Assembly (NCBI RefSeq): GCF_002001045.1
Contig: NZ_MUNR01000009.1
Location: 248,001-312,000 of the forward strand
Source of the DNA: Rhodanobacter sp. C01
GTDB taxonomy: Bacteria; Pseudomonadota; Gammaproteobacteria; Xanthomonadales; Rhodanobacteraceae
Reading direction: 5' to 3'
Length of the DNA stretch: 64,000 bases
Under the pieces are notes generated by a model. The model saw only the letters and a program-made list of their open reading frames with translations, made no database searches and had not been told where the DNA came from. Both the position numbers and the translations under genes were made by a program. Below are positions 52,688 to 61,290 of this stretch, piece after piece. How positions within the stretch are numbered: the stretch's first letter is position 1; each line of letters begins with the position of its first letter.

Positions 52688-53214
52688 GGATCGCAAGTAG
52701 TGGCGCTGCGATGCGCCATTCAAGGCACTGATCGGCCATTCGACGGGTGCGCGCGCGGTACACGTGGAGAACAGACCGGGCATGCTGGGGGAAGGCGGCC
52801 TCGACGCCTACGTGGCGAGGTCACCTGCCAGTGCTAGCTGCCTCCCCACCTAGCCGGCATCAGCCTCACCCACAAATAACTGCCGGCACACTGGTGCCCC
52901 GTGACGCTTTGCGTCCAACCCGAACCTGACCAGCCTGACTAGCGATATTCCGGCACCTGCCCCGGAGTCGCGGATAGCATGGCGGATGCGATTGCAAGGC
53001 GAAAAGTGGCGCTGGCACAACCAGTGCTTGCACCCATCCAAGTGGCTGAGGTTTTCCGGCGGAACGGGTAGTCCCATAATGGGGCATTCGGCTGGCCATC
53101 CAGGACGAGATGGCGACAATCCGGAGCCGTTTGGCAGTGGGGGCGGTTATCATCCACTGTGATCAGCCGATCACTCATAGCTACGCAGGAGTTTCTCAAA
53201 ACAGGGGGAGGCAA
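52688..53214. other. 527-bp gap between the peptidase and the GGDEF gene
   Basis: No convincing gene. Overlapping open frames on both strands (for instance the minus strand 52939-53214, 91 codons) have no recognisable domain or ribosome-binding site. The only structured elements seen are the GTGATC/GATCAC inverted repeat at 53159-53174 and the GGGGGAGG site of the GGDEF gene at 53204-53211. Confidence 0.4.
53159..53174. promoter_or_regulatory. Inverted repeat upstream of the diguanylate cyclase gene
   Basis: GTGATC, AGCC, GATCAC: perfect 6-bp arms 40 bp before the start codon. The spacing does not fit a CRP/Clp site (TGTGA-N6-TCACA), so the binder, if any, is unknown. Confidence 0.35.
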
Positions 53215-54969
53215 ATGGAGAGGCTTGTCACAATACCGGCATCAGGCCGCCCAAGGCGGTCATGGCCCGGTTTTGTGCTTTGTCTGTTCTGGCTGTGGCT
53301 CGGTTCCGCCCATGCCGCCACCCCGTTGAATGGTGCCTGGCGCGAAGTCCATGCCGGCGACACGCCGCAGACTGTGCTGGATGAGTACCACAACGGCCTG
53401 CTGCAGAGTTTCAATCCCTCCCTGCTTGAACGATTCCCGCATGGGGCAAAGGGCAGTTGGGTGGTCATCGCACCGCAACCGCCGTGGGACGACAGCGCAC
53501 GCATGCTGACGATCTACCCGCCGCCGTTGAGCAACGTCACGGTGTACGCCCATGACCAGCCACAGACACTGGCGCTGGATGATTTCCTCGCACCCACCCA
53601 CGGGCATGGCCGGCTCGCATGGCGAGTACCGGACGACCAGGCGGCATCGCAACCGATCCTGCTGAAGTTCGAACCCGCGGAGACGCTGAGTGCACCGGTG
53701 AGTTTCAGTCTGCTGCCATGGAACGACTACCTGCAGCAGGATGCGCAGTGGCTGGTGTTCGCCAGTGCATGCTTCGCGGTGATGCTGGCGATGGTGCTGA
53801 TGGCCTTGTGCTTTGCGTTGATGCTGCGCGACATCACCTACGCCTGGTATGCCGGTTATATCGTCTGCTACGCCCTGATCCAGGGCATCCAGACCGGCTT
53901 CCTGTTCCATCCGCTGGAATGGGCATGGCTGTCGGGCATGATCGTGACAGTCGGTTCGGCGGCGGTCGCGTTGTCGGTGTCATTCGCCGCACTGTTCATG
54001 ATGCGGTTTTGCGAACTGCAGCGTCACGCACCCCTGCTGCGGGTGCCGATCGTGGCCCTGTCCATCGGCATGATCCAGCTGGTACTGATGCGCTGCAGCC
54101 ACGTCCCGCTGCTGATCGCAGCGGCGCAGGCCCTGCTCAACCCCCTGCTGATGATCGGCGCTGCCCTGCTGCTGACTGCCGCCATCATCGCCGCTGCGCG
54201 CGGCTCACGTCAGGCCTGGTTCTTCCTCGCCAGCTGGACGCCACTGCTGCTGCTCACCGCGATGTCCAGCGCTCAGGTCAACGGCGCACTGCCCGAACTG
54301 GACTGGCTCAACGATGCCAGCCTCGCCGGCGGTGCGTTCGAGGCCGTGATGTTGTCGCTGGGCCTGGCTGATCGCGCACTGCGATTGCGCCACGATCGCG
54401 ACATCGTGCGCGTGCTGGCTGATCATGATGCGCTCACCAACGTACTCAACCGGCGTGCGTGGAGCGAACGCGCCGGCGCGTTGCTGGCAAGCACGCCATC
54501 ACGCCCGATCGCCCTGCTGTTTCTCGACCTCGATCATTTCAAGCTGCTGAACGATTACCAGGGTCACAACACCGGTGACCGCGCACTGGTCGCGGTGGCC
54601 AAGTCGCTGGTCGCGGAGTTGCGCCCAAGCGACCTGCTGGGGCGTTACGGTGGCGAGGAGTTCGTGGCCCTGCTCGATGGTGCTTCCCCACAACAGGCGA
54701 TGCAGGTCGCCACCCGTCTGTGCCGGCGCATACACCGGCTGGAAATCCCTGTGACCGAAGATGCGCAGCTGCTCAGCATCAGCATCGGCATCGCCATGCA
54801 TCAGGGCAGCGATGACGTGGAGTCGCTGGTCGAACGTGCCGATCAGGCGATGTACGACGCCAAGCTCAACGGGCGCAACCGGGTCAGCCTGTACGCCGGC
54901 GGCAAGCTGGCGAACGTGTCCTCACGCCGACTGCTGCACGTGGTCGAAACACGCGAGCGCAATCATTGA
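53215..54969 (+). CDS. Membrane diguanylate cyclase, 7TMR-DISM-type sensor with GGDEF
   Basis: 584 residues. The signal peptide is about 1-33. A periplasmic beta-rich sensor of the DISMED2 type (about 35-165) is followed by seven helices (about 180-390) and a GGDEF domain (about 410-575). The active site is GGEEF (479-483), and an inhibitory RxxD site (R470-D473) lies five residues before it, so the enzyme should be feedback-inhibited by c-di-GMP. It makes c-di-GMP in response to an extracellular ligand, perhaps a carbohydrate. The start is fixed by GGGGGAGG at 53204-53211. Confidence 0.9.
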   Translation: MERLVTIPASGRPRRSWPGFVLCLFWLWLGSAHAATPLNGAWREVHAGDTPQTVLDEYHNGLLQSFNPSLLERFPHGAKGSWVVIAPQPPWDDSARMLTIYPPPLSNVTVYAHDQPQTLALDDFLAPTHGHGRLAWRVPDDQAASQPILLKFEPAETLSAPVSFSLLPWNDYLQQDAQWLVFASACFAVMLAMVLMALCFALMLRDITYAWYAGYIVCYALIQGIQTGFLFHPLEWAWLSGMIVTVGSAAVALSVSFAALFMMRFCELQRHAPLLRVPIVALSIGMIQLVLMRCSHVPLLIAAAQALLNPLLMIGAALLLTAAIIAAARGSRQAWFFLASWTPLLLLTAMSSAQVNGALPELDWLNDASLAGGAFEAVMLSLGLADRALRLRHDRDIVRVLADHDALTNVLNRRAWSERAGALLASTPSRPIALLFLDLDHFKLLNDYQGHNTGDRALVAVAKSLVAELRPSDLLGRYGGEEFVALLDGASPQQAMQVATRLCRRIHRLEIPVTEDAQLLSISIGIAMHQGSDDVESLVERADQAMYDAKLNGRNRVSLYAGGKLANVSSRRLLHVVETRERNH

Positions 54970-54984
54970 ATGTGACAGCCGCGC

Positions 54985-57255
54985 TCAGCGCACGGCCAGC
55001 TCATGCGCCCCGGCCACTACCTCGGCCTCACCCGGCAGCACCAGCAGCGCCGCGCCAGCCAGCGGGGTGAAGGTGTCGGCACCGACCACGCGACGGATCG
55101 GCGTGGCGCCGCAGCCGCCCTCGACGATCGCGGTGATCACGCCCTCACCGACGCCGGCGCTCTTGCGACCTTCGTCCAGCACCAGGATGCGTGTGGCCGT
55201 CTTCGCCTGCGCCGCGATGAACGCGTCGTTGAGCGGAGCCAGCCAGCGCAGGTCGACGACGCGTACCTGCCAGCCCAGTTCCTTCTCGATCGTGCGAGCA
55301 GCGCGCAGCGCCATCGGCACGCCGTTGCCAAAGGTGAACACCACCAGGTCGTTCGCCGCCTCGTTGTAGACGCGGCCCTCGCCCAAGGTCATCGCCTGAT
55401 CGGGTGTCGGGTAATCGAACTGCCATTGCCCGTCGCCGGCCTCGTGCAGGTCCTTGGTCATGTACAGCGCGATCGGTTCGAGGAAGGCGCAGACGCGTCC
55501 ATCGACCTTGGCCAGCGCCATCAGCGTACGCAACATCATCGCTGCATCGTCGCCGCGACTGGGACATCCGACGACCAGGCCGGGAATGTCGCGCAATGCG
55601 GTGATCGAGTTGTCGTTGTGGAAATGGCCGCCGAAACCCTTCTGGTAACCCAGCGAAGCCACCCGCATCACCATCGGATTGCGGTACTGGTCGTTGGAGA
55701 AGAATTGCAGCGAGGCCGCCTCACCGCGAATCTGGTCGCAGGCGTTGTGGAAATACGCCAGGTACTGGATTTCCGGCATGGGCAGCATGCCCATGTTGGC
55801 GTAGCCCTGGGCCAGGCCGAGGATCATCGTCTCGTCCAGCAAGGTGTTGAACACGCGACTGCCCTTGAAGGTCTTGTTGAGACCCTTGGTGACGGTATAC
55901 ACGCCACCCTTCTGTGCCACGTCCTCGCCAAACAGCAGCGCCTGCGGATACTTCGCCAGCAGGTCGTGCAGGGCCTGGCCGATCTGGATCGCCAAATGCC
56001 GCGGCGGCAGGTTTTCGGGCAGCTTCGCTTCACCGCCGAACACGGCGAGACGCTTCTCGGCGTAATCCGCGCGCGTGGCCTCGGCCTGTACTGCCGCTGG
56101 CGTGTACGGTGCCAACGGCTTCATCACATCGGCGAGCGAAGTCAGCCGATGGCGTGAATCCGCATCCTCGGCTGCCGCGAAGCAACGCTTGCGGGTCGCC
56201 TCGTAGAGATTCAGCAGCTCATTCTTGCTGTACAGGCCCGACTCCAGTGCGATGCCTGCCGAACGCAGTAGCGGATCGGTCGCCTCGACCGCGAACAACT
56301 CGTCGATCGAGCGCCACTCGATCTCGAAATCGGTACCGGCGTGACCCATCACGCGAGTGGTTTTCAGATGCAGGAAGGTGGGGCGACGCGTGCCACGGCA
56401 GTGTTCAACCGCGCGCTGCACCTGGGCGTAGCCCTCAGCCAGATCGAGTCCGTCGGCGAAGAAATAATCTAGGTTCGCACGCTGCTGGAAATTGCTGGCC
56501 ACCCAGCCACTCGGCGTCTTCACCGAAATGCCGATGCCGTTGTCCTCGCATACGAACAGCACCGGTGCCGGCAGCTTCTGATAGGCCGTCCATGCGGCGG
56601 CGTTGAACGCTGTCTGCGCGCTGGCATGGTTGCTGGAAGCATCGCCGAACGAGCAGATCGAGATCGAGTCATCCGGAATCGGCAGCTGATGTCCGATCCG
56701 TCGCGCCTGTTCGATCGCCACCGCAGTACCGAGCGCCTTGGGCAGGTGCGAGGCAATCGTCGAAGTCTGCGGCAGCACCCACAACGGCTTGCTGCCCCAT
56801 ACCTTGTGGCGGCCGCCGGATGCCGGATCGTCCTTGCTGGCGGCGAACGACAACGCCGAATCGAGCACTGGGTCCATTCCGGGAAGTTTGCGGAAACGCT
56901 CGGCCATGAAACCACCGGAGCGGTAATGCAGGAACGCCGGGTCGGTGTGCCGGGTCAACCGTGCCACCATCGCATTGCCTTCGTGTCCGGACGAACCGAT
57001 GGTGTAGAACACCTTGTTCTGCACGCGCAGCACGCGCGCCATCAGATCGAGGTGGCGCGAGATCAGCTGCGATTCGAGCAGCTCGCGAAAACCACGCGCA
57101 TCCAGTGCACTGCCCGGCAGCACCGCTTCGCTGTCGCGCGGTTTGCCGCGCACATCGCCATGCCACAACTGCACGAACTCGATGAAGTTCTGGTCGACGA
57201 TATCGGCGCGATTGAAGCCCTTGTGGCGGGCACTGATGGCAAACGGAATGGACAT
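54985..57255 (-). CDS. Fused E1 alpha/beta subunit of branched-chain 2-oxoacid dehydrogenase
   Basis: 756 residues. The N-terminal half (about 1-330) is the TPP-dependent E1 alpha type, with SICSFGDASSNHASAQTAFNAA as the TPP/Mg motif. The C-terminal half (about 400-756) is E1 beta (transketolase-like), with LLFGEDVAQKGGVYTVTKGL and AGANLP-equivalent regions. Such single-chain E1 proteins decarboxylate 2-oxoisovalerate and related acids, feeding branched fatty acids. The start is the ATG at 57255; a 56-codon extension would run into the palindromic repeat at 57296-57366. E2 and E3 genes are not nearby. Confidence 0.87.
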   Translation of the reverse strand: MSIPFAISARHKGFNRADIVDQNFIEFVQLWHGDVRGKPRDSEAVLPGSALDARGFRELLESQLISRHLDLMARVLRVQNKVFYTIGSSGHEGNAMVARLTRHTDPAFLHYRSGGFMAERFRKLPGMDPVLDSALSFAASKDDPASGGRHKVWGSKPLWVLPQTSTIASHLPKALGTAVAIEQARRIGHQLPIPDDSISICSFGDASSNHASAQTAFNAAAWTAYQKLPAPVLFVCEDNGIGISVKTPSGWVASNFQQRANLDYFFADGLDLAEGYAQVQRAVEHCRGTRRPTFLHLKTTRVMGHAGTDFEIEWRSIDELFAVEATDPLLRSAGIALESGLYSKNELLNLYEATRKRCFAAAEDADSRHRLTSLADVMKPLAPYTPAAVQAEATRADYAEKRLAVFGGEAKLPENLPPRHLAIQIGQALHDLLAKYPQALLFGEDVAQKGGVYTVTKGLNKTFKGSRVFNTLLDETMILGLAQGYANMGMLPMPEIQYLAYFHNACDQIRGEAASLQFFSNDQYRNPMVMRVASLGYQKGFGGHFHNDNSITALRDIPGLVVGCPSRGDDAAMMLRTLMALAKVDGRVCAFLEPIALYMTKDLHEAGDGQWQFDYPTPDQAMTLGEGRVYNEAANDLVVFTFGNGVPMALRAARTIEKELGWQVRVVDLRWLAPLNDAFIAAQAKTATRILVLDEGRKSAGVGEGVITAIVEGGCGATPIRRVVGADTFTPLAGAALLVLPGEAEVVAGAHELAVR

Positions 57256-57295
57256 GATGGTTATCGTTTGAATGAATGGGGATTGTGGCATCTCT

Positions 57296-57366
57296 GTAGG
57301 AGCGGCTTCAGCCGCGATGCTTCCGGGCAACGTATCGGAGAGCATCGCGGCTGAAGCCGCTCCTGC
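57296..57366. repeat. REP/BIME-like inverted repeat pair
   Basis: Two 26-nt arms (57296-57321 and 57341-57366) match in inverted orientation at 25 of 26 positions around a 19-nt spacer. They share the GTAGGAGCG head with the ccmH element, but the inner stem is different (GCGGCTTCAGCCGC). It sits in the intergenic gap between the GST and E1 genes. Confidence 0.88.
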
Positions 57367-57371
57367 AAAAA

Positions 57372-57974
57372 TCAATGTTGCATCGGTGTGTGGCCGGGCT
57401 GCGCCTGCACGCGGGCGAGCCACGCGCGGATGTTCGGGAACACGGACAGATCAAAGCCGCCGTCGCTTGCACAATGGGTATAGGCATATAGCGCGATATC
57501 GGCGATGCCATAGCTGTCGCCCACGAACCATTCGCGCCCGGCCAGGTGCTGTTCCATCACCCCCAGCACCTGTAAGCCCTTTTGCAGCAGCGCCGGCACT
57601 TCGGCCTGGCGCGGATGGTCATGTGGCAACCAGCGTCGGATGAAGCGCGCCACCGCAACGTACGGCTCATGGCTGTACTGCTCGAAGAACAGCCACTGCA
57701 GCGTCTGCGCACGCAGCCATGCATCATCCGGCAGGAGCGGCGTGCCTTCGGCGAGGTAGCACAGAATCGCGTCGGATTCGGCAAGGCGTCGGCCATCCTC
57801 CAGCTCGAGCATTGGCACCTTGCCGTTCGGATTCTTCGCCAGATATTCCGGCGTGCGCGTGGCGCCATGCGCGCTGTCCACATCCACCCAGCGATAGTCG
57901 CGACCAAGCTGGTCCAGCAGCAGCTGCAGCTTGTAGCAGTTGCCCGAGGTACGCATGCCGTAGATGGTGATCAC
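57372..57974 (-). CDS. Glutathione S-transferase
   Basis: 200 residues. The N-terminal thioredoxin-like domain starts MITIYGMRTSGNCYKLQLLLDQLG with S10 as the likely thiol-activating residue. NPNGKVPMLELEDG holds the cis-Pro and ESDAILCYLAEG the gamma-Glu site. The C-terminal helical domain has SYGIADIALYAYTH. It conjugates or reduces electrophiles with glutathione; the substrate is unknown. The GTG start overlaps the stop of the previous gene (GTGA). Confidence 0.9.
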   Translation of the reverse strand: MITIYGMRTSGNCYKLQLLLDQLGRDYRWVDVDSAHGATRTPEYLAKNPNGKVPMLELEDGRRLAESDAILCYLAEGTPLLPDDAWLRAQTLQWLFFEQYSHEPYVAVARFIRRWLPHDHPRQAEVPALLQKGLQVLGVMEQHLAGREWFVGDSYGIADIALYAYTHCASDGGFDLSVFPNIRAWLARVQAQPGHTPMQH

Positions 57975-58468
57975 GATCGCTCCTGGAATAATGATTTCAG
58001 CAAGGCCGCACGGCGAAGATCCTTGGGGCGTCCGAAACTTTCCATGATCCGAAGTTGTTCGCCGATGCTCGGGATCGTCACGGCAAGACCATCCATGTCG
58101 ACTGTCCCGGTTTCACCCACCTGAACCCGCATCCAGCCACTCTCGCCGAACAGTTCGAGTCCACCCATGACTTCCACCGGCAAGCCCGGAAAATGGAAGC
58201 GGGCATAACACGAGCGGAAGCGCTCTACGTCGGCTGGCGTGCGGGTATCATCGCGGCGCAGCCGCCATTCGTAGATCAAGACTTCCGCATCACGGGTGCT
58301 GGTCAGCACATCCAGATCGGCCACGGTCACCTCGGCACCCGCGAGATATGCAGCAGCGCTGCCAATCAAAGTCCATGGATCGCGGCAGCAGCGATGCAGT
58401 TCCGGTACCACCGCAAGCAGAACCTTGCGTAGCGCTTCATCCGTGCTGGCATGACTCGGTGAATTCAT
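57971..58468 (-). CDS. Nucleotidyltransferase-fold protein
   Basis: 165 residues. LIGSAAAYLAGAEVTVADLDVLTS has the G-S motif followed by a D-x-D pair, as in MNT/KNT-type nucleotidyltransferases. A tail with SIGEQLRIMESFGRPKDLRRAALL recalls proteins that act on small substrates or tRNA. No specific family is recognised. The start overlaps the GNAT stop by four bases (ATGA). The open frame to 58870 is a shadow of the GNAT gene. Confidence 0.65.
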   Translation of the reverse strand: MNSPSHASTDEALRKVLLAVVPELHRCCRDPWTLIGSAAAYLAGAEVTVADLDVLTSTRDAEVLIYEWRLRRDDTRTPADVERFRSCYARFHFPGLPVEVMGGLELFGESGWMRVQVGETGTVDMDGLAVTIPSIGEQLRIMESFGRPKDLRRAALLKSLFQERS

Positions 58469-59013
58469 GCCTGCGCTCGACGCTGCCGCCATTGCTCTCG
58501 CGTCTGGCCCCAGATTTCGATCGGCGCATCTTCGTACGGCGCCGGCAACTTGCCGGGACCGTACAAGGTCGCGCCAAGGCGCTTTGCCAATGCCTGCGAT
58601 GGATGGTTGTCCGGATGAATCGAATGGATCACTTCGGACCAGCCCAGATGATCGAATGCCCAGTCGATCGCCGCGATGCAACCCTCCTGGGCGTAACCAT
58701 TGCCCCACGCTGACCGAATCAAGCCCCAACCCACCTCGGTACCAGGCCAGCCATCCGGGTACCAGGGGCCGAGCCGGCCGATCCATTGTCCACTGGCTTT
58801 CTCGACCACCGAGAACATGGAGAACCCCTGGATCATCCAGGCACCCGCCGATGCGATGAAACTGCGCCATGCCACGGCGCGCAATTGCGCACCACCGATG
58901 AAACGTACGGCCTCTGCGTCGGCCATTTTGGCAGCATACGCATCGAAGTCCTCCATCCGTGGCGGACGCAGGATCAATCGGTCGGTTTCGATGCGCAGCG
59001 TTGCGAGGTCCAT
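58465..59013 (-). CDS. GNAT-family acetyltransferase (RimJ/RimL-like)
   Basis: 182 residues. It starts LRIETDRLILRPPRMEDFDAYA, the RimJ/RimL type N-terminus. The acetyl-CoA motif region is EVGWGLIRSAWGNGYAQEGCIAAIDWAFDHLGWSEVIHSIHPDNHPSQALAKRLGA, complete with the pyrophosphate-binding loop. It acetylates an unknown amine. It is the first of three overlapping minus-strand genes with the nucleotidyltransferase-fold protein and the GST. Confidence 0.88.
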   Translation of the reverse strand: MDLATLRIETDRLILRPPRMEDFDAYAAKMADAEAVRFIGGAQLRAVAWRSFIASAGAWMIQGFSMFSVVEKASGQWIGRLGPWYPDGWPGTEVGWGLIRSAWGNGYAQEGCIAAIDWAFDHLGWSEVIHSIHPDNHPSQALAKRLGATLYGPGKLPAPYEDAPIEIWGQTREQWRQRRAQA

Positions 59014-59029
59014 GCGCGCCTCGGCGAGA

Positions 59030-60199
59030 TCAGAATGCGTTGATGCCGGTCAGTTCGCGGCCGACCACCAGCTGGTGTACCGTCTCGGTACCCTCATAGG
59101 TGATCACCGATTCCAGGTTCAGCGCATGGCGGATCGCACCATGTTCGGTGGTGATGCCGGCACCACCGAGGATGTCGCGGCACTCGCGCGCGATGTCGAT
59201 CGCCATGCGGCAGTTGTTCCACTTCGCCAGCGATACCTGGGTCGGCTGCATCTTGCCGGCATCCTTCAAACGACCGAGCTGCAGCGACAGCAGCTGCGCC
59301 ATGGTGATGCGACGGGCCATGTCGGCCATCTTCAGCTGCACGGCCTGGTTGGCAGCCAGCGGACGATCGAACAGGACGCGCTCGGCGGTGTAGTCGAGCA
59401 CTTCCTTGAGACACGCCTGCGCGGCGCCAATCGGCCCCCAGGTGATGCCGTAGCGTGCCTGCGTGAGGCAGCCCAACGGACCCTTCAGACCCTTCACGTT
59501 CGGCAGCCGCGCGCTGTCCGGCACGCGCACGCTGTCGAAGAACAGCGCACTGGTGACCGAGGCGCGCAGGCTCATCTTCTTGTGGATTTCCTGTGCCTTG
59601 AAGCCAGCGGTGTCGGTCGGCACGATGAAACCCTGGATGCCTTCCTCGGTCTGCGCCCACACGATTGCGATGTGCGCGAGGTTGCCGTTGGTGATCCACA
59701 TCTTGGCGCCATTGATGACCCAGTCGCCGCCATCCTTCTTGGCATTCGTCTTCATGTTGGCCGGGTCGGAACCGCCATGCGGTTCGGTCAGGCCGAAGCA
59801 GCCGATGATCTCGCCCGCCGCCATCTGCGGCAGATAGCGCTTCTTCTGCTCCTCGCTGCCGTACGCATAGATCGGGTACATGCACAGCGAGCTCTGCACC
59901 GAGGCGAAGCTGCGCAGGCCGGAATCGCCGCGCTCCAGCTCCTGGCAGATCAGGCCGTAGCTGACGCCGTTCATGCCCGCGCCGCCGTATTCCTCCGGAA
60001 TCGTGGCACCGAGCAGGCCCAGCGCGGCGATCTCCGGGATCAGTTCCTTCGGAAAGCGGCCCTGGTCGAAGCAGTCGCCGATGATCGGCAGCACGCGCTC
60101 GTCGACGAAGCGGCCCACGGTGTCCTGCACCATGCGTTCCTCGTCGGTGAGCAACGAGCGGACATCGTAAAGATCCAGCGGGTTCAGACGGGTAGCCAT
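59030..60199 (-). CDS. gcdH: Glutaryl-CoA dehydrogenase
   Basis: 389 residues. Acyl-CoA dehydrogenase fold with CFGLTEPHGGSDPANMKT at the FAD-binding site and WVINGAKMWITNG. The catalytic Glu is in TYEGTETVHQLVVGR (about E369). The FASVQSSLCMYPIYAYGSEEQKKRYLP segment is characteristic of GcdH, which oxidises and decarboxylates glutaryl-CoA to crotonyl-CoA in lysine and tryptophan breakdown. The start is the ATG at 60199; the open frame to 60445 is non-family sequence. Confidence 0.93.
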   Translation of the reverse strand: MATRLNPLDLYDVRSLLTDEERMVQDTVGRFVDERVLPIIGDCFDQGRFPKELIPEIAALGLLGATIPEEYGGAGMNGVSYGLICQELERGDSGLRSFASVQSSLCMYPIYAYGSEEQKKRYLPQMAAGEIIGCFGLTEPHGGSDPANMKTNAKKDGGDWVINGAKMWITNGNLAHIAIVWAQTEEGIQGFIVPTDTAGFKAQEIHKKMSLRASVTSALFFDSVRVPDSARLPNVKGLKGPLGCLTQARYGITWGPIGAAQACLKEVLDYTAERVLFDRPLAANQAVQLKMADMARRITMAQLLSLQLGRLKDAGKMQPTQVSLAKWNNCRMAIDIARECRDILGGAGITTEHGAIRHALNLESVITYEGTETVHQLVVGRELTGINAF

Positions 60200-60377
60200 G
60201 CGAGGTTCCGGATGCGGTCGGGAAAGCTGGCCATTGTAGCTGTCGCCGCCCTGCCCGGTCATGTGCAGCCCCGCAAACCGCGCCACGATAGGCACGGGGG
60301 CACGGCCTATGGGACCATCAACCGTCGAATCCGGCAGCTGCGCGCAAGCGAAGCCACCCCATCCCCTCGGAATCCCC

Positions 60378-61253
60378 ATGCTGAAAGGCGTACTTCTCGG
60401 CTTTGCCTGCTTCGCGGCCTTTGCAATAAGCGACGCGTTCGTCAAATCGATCCACGGTACGCTGCCGCCTTATGAGTCGGTGTTCTTCGGCGCCGTCTTC
60501 GGCCTGCTGGCGCTGCCATTCATCAAGTCCCGCGACGACGCGTGGCGCGAGGTGTTCGTGGCCAGGAAACCGGCGCTGTGGTGGATCCGCGCGGCTACCG
60601 GCGCCATCGGCAACGTCTGCTCGGTGACCGCGTTCACCCTGCTGCCCATGGCAGAGACCTTCGCACTGATTTTCCTGATGCCGATCTTCGTCACCCTGCT
60701 GTCGGTGCTGTTCCTGAAGGAACACGTCGGCTGGCGGCGCTGGTCGGCGGTGGTGATCGGTTTCGTCGGCGTGCTGGTGGTACTGCGCCCCGGTTTTCGC
60801 CATCTCGGCGTGGGCCATCTGGCCGCGCTGGTTTGCGGACTGGTGGCCGCCGTGTCGGTGGTCGCCCTGCGCATGGCCGGCCCGCACGAAAAGCGCCTCG
60901 GCCTGTACGGCGCCGGCATGATCGGCCCGATCGTCGCTGGCGGCCTGTTGATGCTGCCGGGCTTCGTCTGGCCGGACCTCCACCAGTGGTGGCTGCTCGC
61001 CGGCTACGGGCTGCTCGCCGCGATGGCTGGCGTATTGCTGATGTACGCCACCCTGATCGCACCCGCCAATCGAATCGCACCCACGCAATACAGCCAGATG
61101 CTGTGGGCGATCGGCTTCGGCTACTGGCTGTTCGGCGACCACCTCGACTGGCCGATGCTGATCGGCATCGTGCTCATCCTCGGCGCCGGGCTGTTCACCC
61201 TGGTGCGCGAAGAGCAGGTCACCGGCTGGTGGAGGCGCGCACGGATGCTCTAG
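60378..61253 (+). CDS. EamA/DMT-family transporter
   Basis: 291 residues with about ten helices in two EamA repeats, starting MLKGVLLGFACFAAFAISDAFVKSIHG. Repeat boundaries show FALIFLMPIFVTLLSVLFLKEHVGWRRW and TQYSQMLWAIGFGYWLFGD. Substrates of this family range from metabolites to amino acids and cannot be predicted here. It is divergent from gcdH and convergent with the 5'-nucleotidase gene. Confidence 0.87.
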   Translation: MLKGVLLGFACFAAFAISDAFVKSIHGTLPPYESVFFGAVFGLLALPFIKSRDDAWREVFVARKPALWWIRAATGAIGNVCSVTAFTLLPMAETFALIFLMPIFVTLLSVLFLKEHVGWRRWSAVVIGFVGVLVVLRPGFRHLGVGHLAALVCGLVAAVSVVALRMAGPHEKRLGLYGAGMIGPIVAGGLLMLPGFVWPDLHQWWLLAGYGLLAAMAGVLLMYATLIAPANRIAPTQYSQMLWAIGFGYWLFGDHLDWPMLIGIVLILGAGLFTLVREEQVTGWWRRARML

Positions 61254-61290
61254 CGGATGGGGCCACGCGAGGACATCCGCTCAGGACCAT

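Noticed and set aside
53158..53175. CRP/Clp binding site before the GGDEF gene
   Set aside because: TGTGA is present, but the second half-site is at the wrong distance (8 rather than 6 bp).
52939..53214. Minus-strand 91-codon gene in the 527-bp gap
   Set aside because: No domain, no ribosome-binding site, and it covers the promoter region of the GGDEF gene.
57256..57423. Longer start for the fused E1 gene
   Set aside because: The added residues come from the palindromic repeat and the 3' end of the GST gene; the family N-terminus fits 57255.
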